64,000 nt of DNA, from assembly GCA_026724425.1 (NCBI GenBank), contig JAIUCV010000008.1, forward strand, positions 25,931,470-25,995,469. The letters are read 5' to 3'. This DNA comes from Erythrophleum ivorense. Lineage: Eukaryota > Streptophyta > Magnoliopsida > Fabales > Fabaceae. The notes under the pieces were generated by a model that was given only the letters and a program-made list of their open reading frames with translations, made no database searches and had not been told where the DNA came from. Both the position numbers and the translations under genes were made by a program. Numbering within the stretch: position 1 is the stretch's first letter; each line of letters opens with the position of its first letter. This document shows positions 58,544 through 64,000 of the stretch, piece by piece.

Positions 58544-60732
58544 TGTAATACCATCATTTCTAGCTCATATACATCATCATTTACATATTCATGTGATATA
58601 TTCCACGAAGGAAGTAAGGAATTCCATTAAAAATAATACATTTTCTTGCGTTGCATTGTATGTAAAAATTCCATTTAGTGTCACGTGGACCATGTGAGCT
58701 CATACCATACATTCTCATATTTAATTTCATGAATACAACTCATTTGCATCATCAAAAGTAACCCACACCTCAAGAAAACCGAAATGAAGCATAAAATATG
58801 GATATTTATTTTCGGCCAGATTTGGCTCTTTTTTTACCAAATTTTGAAAAATCATAGCTAATTCTAAAAAAATTAAAATTATACATTCTTAGTCATTATG
58901 GAAAGCTACGGATGTCTACTTCATACTAAAAATATGTCCAGATCATAACATCTATCACAGATGACGTTTGACATCCAAAAAGATCCAGAGGTCAAACTAT
59001 CCACTGGTGTTGTCATAGATTTCTGTAGTAAATTTTGAAAATATTCAATTAATTCAACAAAAATCCAATTCATGCTAATAATATCAATTTGAAAAGCTAT
59101 GGATGTTAGGTAGAGGGAAAAAATATTTTTAGACCAGCTCAGGCACGCTAAGACCTAGAAGTCTAAACAAATAGTAATAGAGGTAAGCTAGAATCCCTAA
59201 TATTGGACAGAATCTTCAAAAAGTCATATCTCCCTCTCTAGACATCCAATTGAGGTGTTTCTAGTTAACACGAACCACTGTGAATTTCTAGTTTTTCTAT
59301 ATAAAATTTCATTGTAATTGGACATCATTTGAGCCCTGTGTGACAGATTTTATTTTTGGACCAAACGATAGTGCAGCAGACCAAAATCAGAAAATTTGCC
59401 AACTTTGGAAATTCATCAAATAGGCTTGAAAAATTTTAAAACTCTCCTTAGCTACCCTAATCTACTTAGGCCAAGCCTATGGAGCTTATTAGTCTCCATG
59501 GATTTTGCTTGGTTTTCTTGATGAAGGAAGCACATAGGGAGACTTCTAGGAATCTTAAGAGCTCATTTAAACTCTCATTTAGACATAGGAATCAAGGTAT
59601 CAAATCAAATTTTGCAAGGAACATATGAAACCTTAGACTTTGCATCTTGAATTTTCATGGTTATTTATTAATTCTCTTTGTATATTCTTAATCTCCACAC
59701 CTTTTTTCCTTAGAATCACCCTTGGTTCTACCTAAAAATCAAGTCCTCCTAGGGTTTCTCATGTTAGGAAAAATGGAGGAGGAGAAGAACCAAAGGTAGC
59801 AACCATATAAAGAGAAATTACCTAGTTTTCTTGCTTTTTTTCACTTGAATCTTGCTTTCTCTAAGATCCTCTCTTCAAATGCAAAATTTTCCCTTAATAT
59901 CTCCCTTAAAAAAATTTTGAAAACTTCATTTTAATCAAAAGAAACAAAAGAGAATGAAGGAGAGGAGGTTTGGATAGAAGAAAGCATAGAAAACTACCAA
60001 GAATCCATACCTTTTTCTTGATTTTTCTCTTCCTTTTCTTCCCCTTCTTGTGACCATAAGAGAGCAGATCATATTCTATATTTTGGGCAAAAATTTCATG
60101 CTTAAGAAGATAGGAGAAGAAAGGAGAAGTGTGTGAGAGCTTCTAGAAACACATTTTTTCAAAAATTCTAATTTTGTCCTTCCGTAATGGCAATTTCGTT
60201 TTGGCTTCGTTTTAATTCCTTTTTGAGAATCTTCTTTTCCATTATAAAATTTAGGTTCCCAATTTAATAAAATGCCTTTGGAATCACTCAATTTAAAACT
60301 AAAATCTTACCGAATGAATCGGTCAAAGTTCGAGTCAACTGACATTGGAAATCGTCCACCAGAGGGGATTTAACCATCTCGGTGCTTCCCATGGTTTCCA
60401 GGGCCTCTAAGAACCCTGGGCAACTCAAAACTTTCATTTAAAAAGCCCTCCTATATGTTTTTCCAAAAGTTACACTTATTTACAAAAATGCCATTATGTT
60501 TCATTAGTTTTTGTCACAATTTCTTTTCTTCATTCTAGCTTTGTTTTTCTTTTCGTCTGAGCCTGGGATTCTCATTTTTAGAAGTCTAAAATACTTTCCA
60601 AATTTTTTGGGACCTTAAATATCTCATTTTGGGGGACTTTCTTTTATATTCGGTAAATTTCGTTCATTTACGGAGAAACTGTATGTTACGTTTCTCACGT
60701 TTTCTTTGGTTTTCACAGAACCGGATGTTACA
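58544..60732 (-). mobile_element. 3' LTR A5 (family A) with 1.5-kb internal deletion
   Basis: It begins TGTAATACCATC and ends CCGGATGTTACA on the plus strand. Compared with A2 and A3, the text jumps near 59420 from the third/fourth module straight into the region equivalent to A2 at about 9690, removing about 1.5 kb including the CAAAAGTCCC array. With that restored the length would be about 3.7 kb. A polypurine tract follows at 60733, so this is a 3' LTR and no TSD is expected at that end. Confidence 0.68.
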
Positions 60733-60745
60733 TTTCTCCCCCCTT
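60733..60745 (-). other. Polypurine tract upstream of LTR A5
   Basis: The minus strand reads AAGGGGGGAGAAA immediately before TGTAACATCC, preceded by GGATGAAATTTATTT. It matches the arrangement at 15902 and marks the family A element as minus-oriented. Confidence 0.72.
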
Positions 60746-63700
60746 AAATAAATTTCATCCTCAAAATTTGGGGTATACTTTCTTCTTTTTCTTTTTCTAT
60801 TTCTTTTCTAGCTAACTGTTCTTTTCTTTCCCTTCTTCCTAGCTCTATATGCTTTTCTTAGTGATTTCACTCGTTTAAATTTTTCTCTCAGCCAGGGAAT
60901 TTTTCATTACTAGGTTTTAATGAGGGCTCTATTGCCATGATATACTAGCTAGTTTTCTCTCATAAGGGAAAGAAATTTCTGACTCTAGAGGCTTATCTTA
61001 AGAGAGCTTACTATTTATATCGGGTTAGTATTAACCCATTCGTAGATGTTAATGTTTCTTTCAGTGGGCTCTCTTATGCATCTCGAGAGGTAACTTATTT
61101 CGTATTTTGTCTCCCGTATCCTCTCTCAATGGCTTCTCATAACATCTCATTATCTTTTTCTAATTATTAGAGCCATCAGAGGTTTCTGTCTGTCTATTGT
61201 TTTGAAGTATACTGTCCACTGGTCATCTTTGCATTCTTTCGTACCAGCCCATCCCATGATTACAATTCACATTTCTTTCTAGCATAGGCCTCACATCTTA
61301 GTTATTTACTAGGATTACAACTCCTTTGAGGAGTTTCTACTTTTAATGATCCCAGCTTCTCTATTTACTACTATATCTATCTTTATAGGCTGGGACTTTT
61401 TCTCACTTACTTTGCTCATTTATAGTGGCATTTTATAGTCTCTCATTTTAGTACTAATAAGCCTAACATATGTGTCTCATACTGGCATTGAAGAGCTACT
61501 ACCACTGACTATTGCTGAGTTCCGGTGGGATGCTAGCTATTCTCACAGTTTTACTCACTGAAGACATACTGTGCCACCTACCTCATATAAAAATTGCAGC
61601 TGACCTTTTTCTGAGTACATAAGCTACTATACGGGGATCTCTCTATCCCTTAGTCAAGGCTACTGTCTGTTAGGTAGTGGTTCATCTAGCTCTAACTCTA
61701 AAAAGCTAATTTCTTGCTTTCCTTATCCTATATACTATGCTCATCTCTAAAGAGAGCTAATCAGTGGTCTAACTGTCTGAGTAAAGCCTTTATATTACTG
61801 TAACAACGATTTATCAGATTTAGGAGATCTCTAGTCTCTGAGACGAAAGCTAGTTGAAACTGTACTGGTCTCTGAGATTAACTATTCTGTAAAAACTATC
61901 TCAGGCCATTATCTCACCAGAGAACTATCATGTTATGGCTAGGGATCTCTGTAACTTTATTACTATGATCCTTGGGTCTACTGTGACCTCTCAGAGCCCT
62001 GCTAGGGTCTACTACAACCCGCTGTGCTATGTTGGGATCTACTACGATCCATCTCTGGGAGATGTCAAAGCCTAAGATCACTATATCTGATAGTAAAATA
62101 CATGCTCATTAAGTCCGGTAACCATCACTCATAATAGCTTAGGCTAAACTCAGAAGTACATTATGCTCTTCATGCGAAGTGGGTTCTATGTCATCTAATT
62201 CTCTTGGATCCCGTCATACTGATATTCAGGAGGATTTTAATTTTTGTTCATCACTTTTCATAGGATCTTTAGATTCTCACTTCAACTCCTTTTTGCTAGA
62301 GCTTTCTTTTCTTACTCTAACTGTACTCGTCTATCTTTTCCTCTCATATTCTACAATTTCTAACTATGCCCAAATTTTACTTTAAAGTGCCTTGGCACTA
62401 GGGCATCTCACACACTGAGTGTGGCTAATATCTCTGGCAAGAGAGAGGCTATACATTGGTCCCTGTTTATTTCACTTACATATACTATAAGGGACTCAGA
62501 TCATAATACTGAGTTCATGCTATCTGGATCTAGACATTCTTTACTAGGGATTCCTTTCTGCATGCTTTTCTCATTATTCTGATATTACTGGAATCCCTTT
62601 ACTTCTCTTCTCAACTCATCTCATTCTTTAACTAACTAGGATACTCTTCAATTATCAGAACACTTTGGTGATTGATGTCATCGTTTGCTACACACTCCAG
62701 TCACATTACTATTAGGTTGATTAGGCCTAATATCATGTAACCATTGTTGCAAGTAAACCATAACATCAAACACTAATACATGGGCACCTCATGATAGAGT
62801 TCAAAGCCATTATTGCTTGTATATTGCAAGTTTCCTAATAATCTAAAGTATCCCTCTTTTACTTTTCTCTTTCTGCCCTATTCTCGTAGAGTACTTGGGG
62901 AAAATAAGATTCTTCCTCTGCTTCATCCTGAGATCTCTCTGCATTGCCCGACTATTTTTACTTCGGTCACTATCATGCTAGAAGGGTGTCTATGCCAAGG
63001 ACAAGTGTGCTTTCTTAAGTACTCAAGCACATTAACTGAATATCTATTCTCAATCTAGTATGTCTTCGGCTTAAACACTATCATAATTTCTCTTTTTGCC
63101 TTTCTTATCCTCTTACTTAGGTAAAAGGATGTTTTACTACTAGCTGTTTCTGTTGCCAGTTCAGGTTTTTCTATACTCAAGAGCACCTGCATTTTTCCAG
63201 GGTTCCTCTACTTATTCACTCTCTGTAACATCAAGGGAGTCTACTTTTTTTCATTCTCTTGATTTGCTTCTAACTAGACCATCCCTCGGTAAGTAAAATT
63301 CTATTTCATATAATCCCAGGAATTTCATTTTATGGTGCTCTCAGCTTACACTTTTTTTTTTTGCATAATATAAAACTCACCTTTTGAGGTGGTCTTTAGT
63401 TCCCTTAAGCTTCCCTGAGGATACTAAGGCACTAACCGTTTGTCTTAGTTTACTTCTATGATCAGATCAAAGCTGGGCTTTCTCTCTATTTAGCCTATTT
63501 AATTTCATTCCTAAGAGCATCGTATACTGGTCTCTAAGGTTTTTCTAACCTAATCCAGGACATATATTCTCAATGTCTGGATTCTATCTTACTAAAGACT
63601 TATGCTTTACTGGGTGTTCTAATCACTCACATGCCTTAACCCTATATCATTCTCATATTAGGGAGCTCATCTGACTAATTATCGAACCCTTATCCATTTA

Positions 63701-64000
63701 CCTCTCTGGCTCAGTTTACTCATCTAATCATTACTAAAGCTAGGACATCTTTTCTGTAGCTAATTTCTCAGCTCTTTCTCGCTTTCCCTTTCACTATACT
63801 TTATGACTCAGGAGGGTCTATCTAGGGGAATTTACTAACTACAACTGGGTGCTTTCCCCGACTTAGGATGTCTCATCTTTCCTTTCTCGATCCAGGGAGA
63901 ACTTTCATTGAGCCTTTCATTTACATGTCTCACCTGGAATGATGTTATTACTCATCTCTCCTAGGCTTTAACTTATATTCAGCCTGAGCTAGCCATCTCA
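60746..64000 (-). mobile_element. Internal domain of family A element, no coding capacity seen
   Basis: A strongly strand-asymmetric region, pyrimidine-rich on the plus strand and so purine-rich on the element's sense strand. I find no minus-strand ORF above about 60 codons, and no reverse transcriptase, RNase H, integrase or chromodomain motif where a Ty3/gypsy element should have them. Repeated phrases such as GGGATCTACTACGATCC and GGGTCTACTACAACCC lie at 61975-62060. It is either a non-autonomous (LARD-like) internal domain or a heavily mutated pol. It runs off the window. Confidence 0.45.

Noticed and set aside
1..64000. tRNA, rRNA or snRNA genes
   Set aside because: I saw no convincing cloverleaf, A/B box pair or conserved rRNA text by eye; a dedicated scan could still find one.

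Overview
The window is AT-rich plant nuclear DNA. The one intact gene has spliceosomal GT-AG introns and a product closely matching the plant mitochondrial FAD-dependent glycerol-3-phosphate dehydrogenase. The rest is dominated by LTR retrotransposon debris: chromovirus-like, Athila/Tat-like and copia-like pieces. A eudicot with a repeat-rich genome fits best, but I cannot name the species from sequence alone.

Layout. 1-2565: end of a minus-strand LTR element (gag start, primer-binding site, LTR 'E') running off the left edge. 2559-15901: a four-deep nest of long LTRs. LTR A0 (minus) holds A1 (plus, TSD GCTAG); A1 holds A2 (minus); A2 holds B1 (plus, TSD CATAC). 15902-17008: polypurine tract, a short internal remnant and two more broken A-family U3 pieces. 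17009-27720: an Athila/Tat-like element (gag start, tRNA-Asp-type primer site, LTR 'C'). Its LTR was split by solo LTR A6 (plus, TSD TTAAA), which was itself split by solo LTR A3 (minus). 27721-35332: very AT-rich decayed DNA with copia-like 3' end signals, a dyad-motif array and an old LTR remnant. 35333-44225: a dead minus-strand Ty3/gypsy element 'D' with recognisable gag, protease, reverse transcriptase, RNase H, integrase and chromodomain-like parts, interrupted by solo LTR A4 (39219-43343, TSD AGAGA).

45110-51155 (minus): a six-exon gene whose exons splice in phase to 630 codons. It encodes mitochondrial FAD-dependent glycerol-3-phosphate dehydrogenase (SDP6 in Arabidopsis) and is the only gene here I regard as functional. 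51156-64000: its upstream region, MITE-like repeats, a decayed SIRE-like copia 3' end, head-to-head B-family LTR pieces, and a 3' LTR of family A (A5) with polypurine tract and a non-coding internal domain running off the right edge.

The most distinctive signal is LTR family A, about 3.6-4.1 kb per full copy with five near-complete copies plus a deleted copy and fragments. Each copy examined carries a degenerate tandem array with a period of about 180-190 bp, a second short-period array of a CAAAAGTCCC phrase, and a splice-donor-like CAAGGTAA signal that also occurs in LTR families B and E. All repeat alignments here were made by eye.
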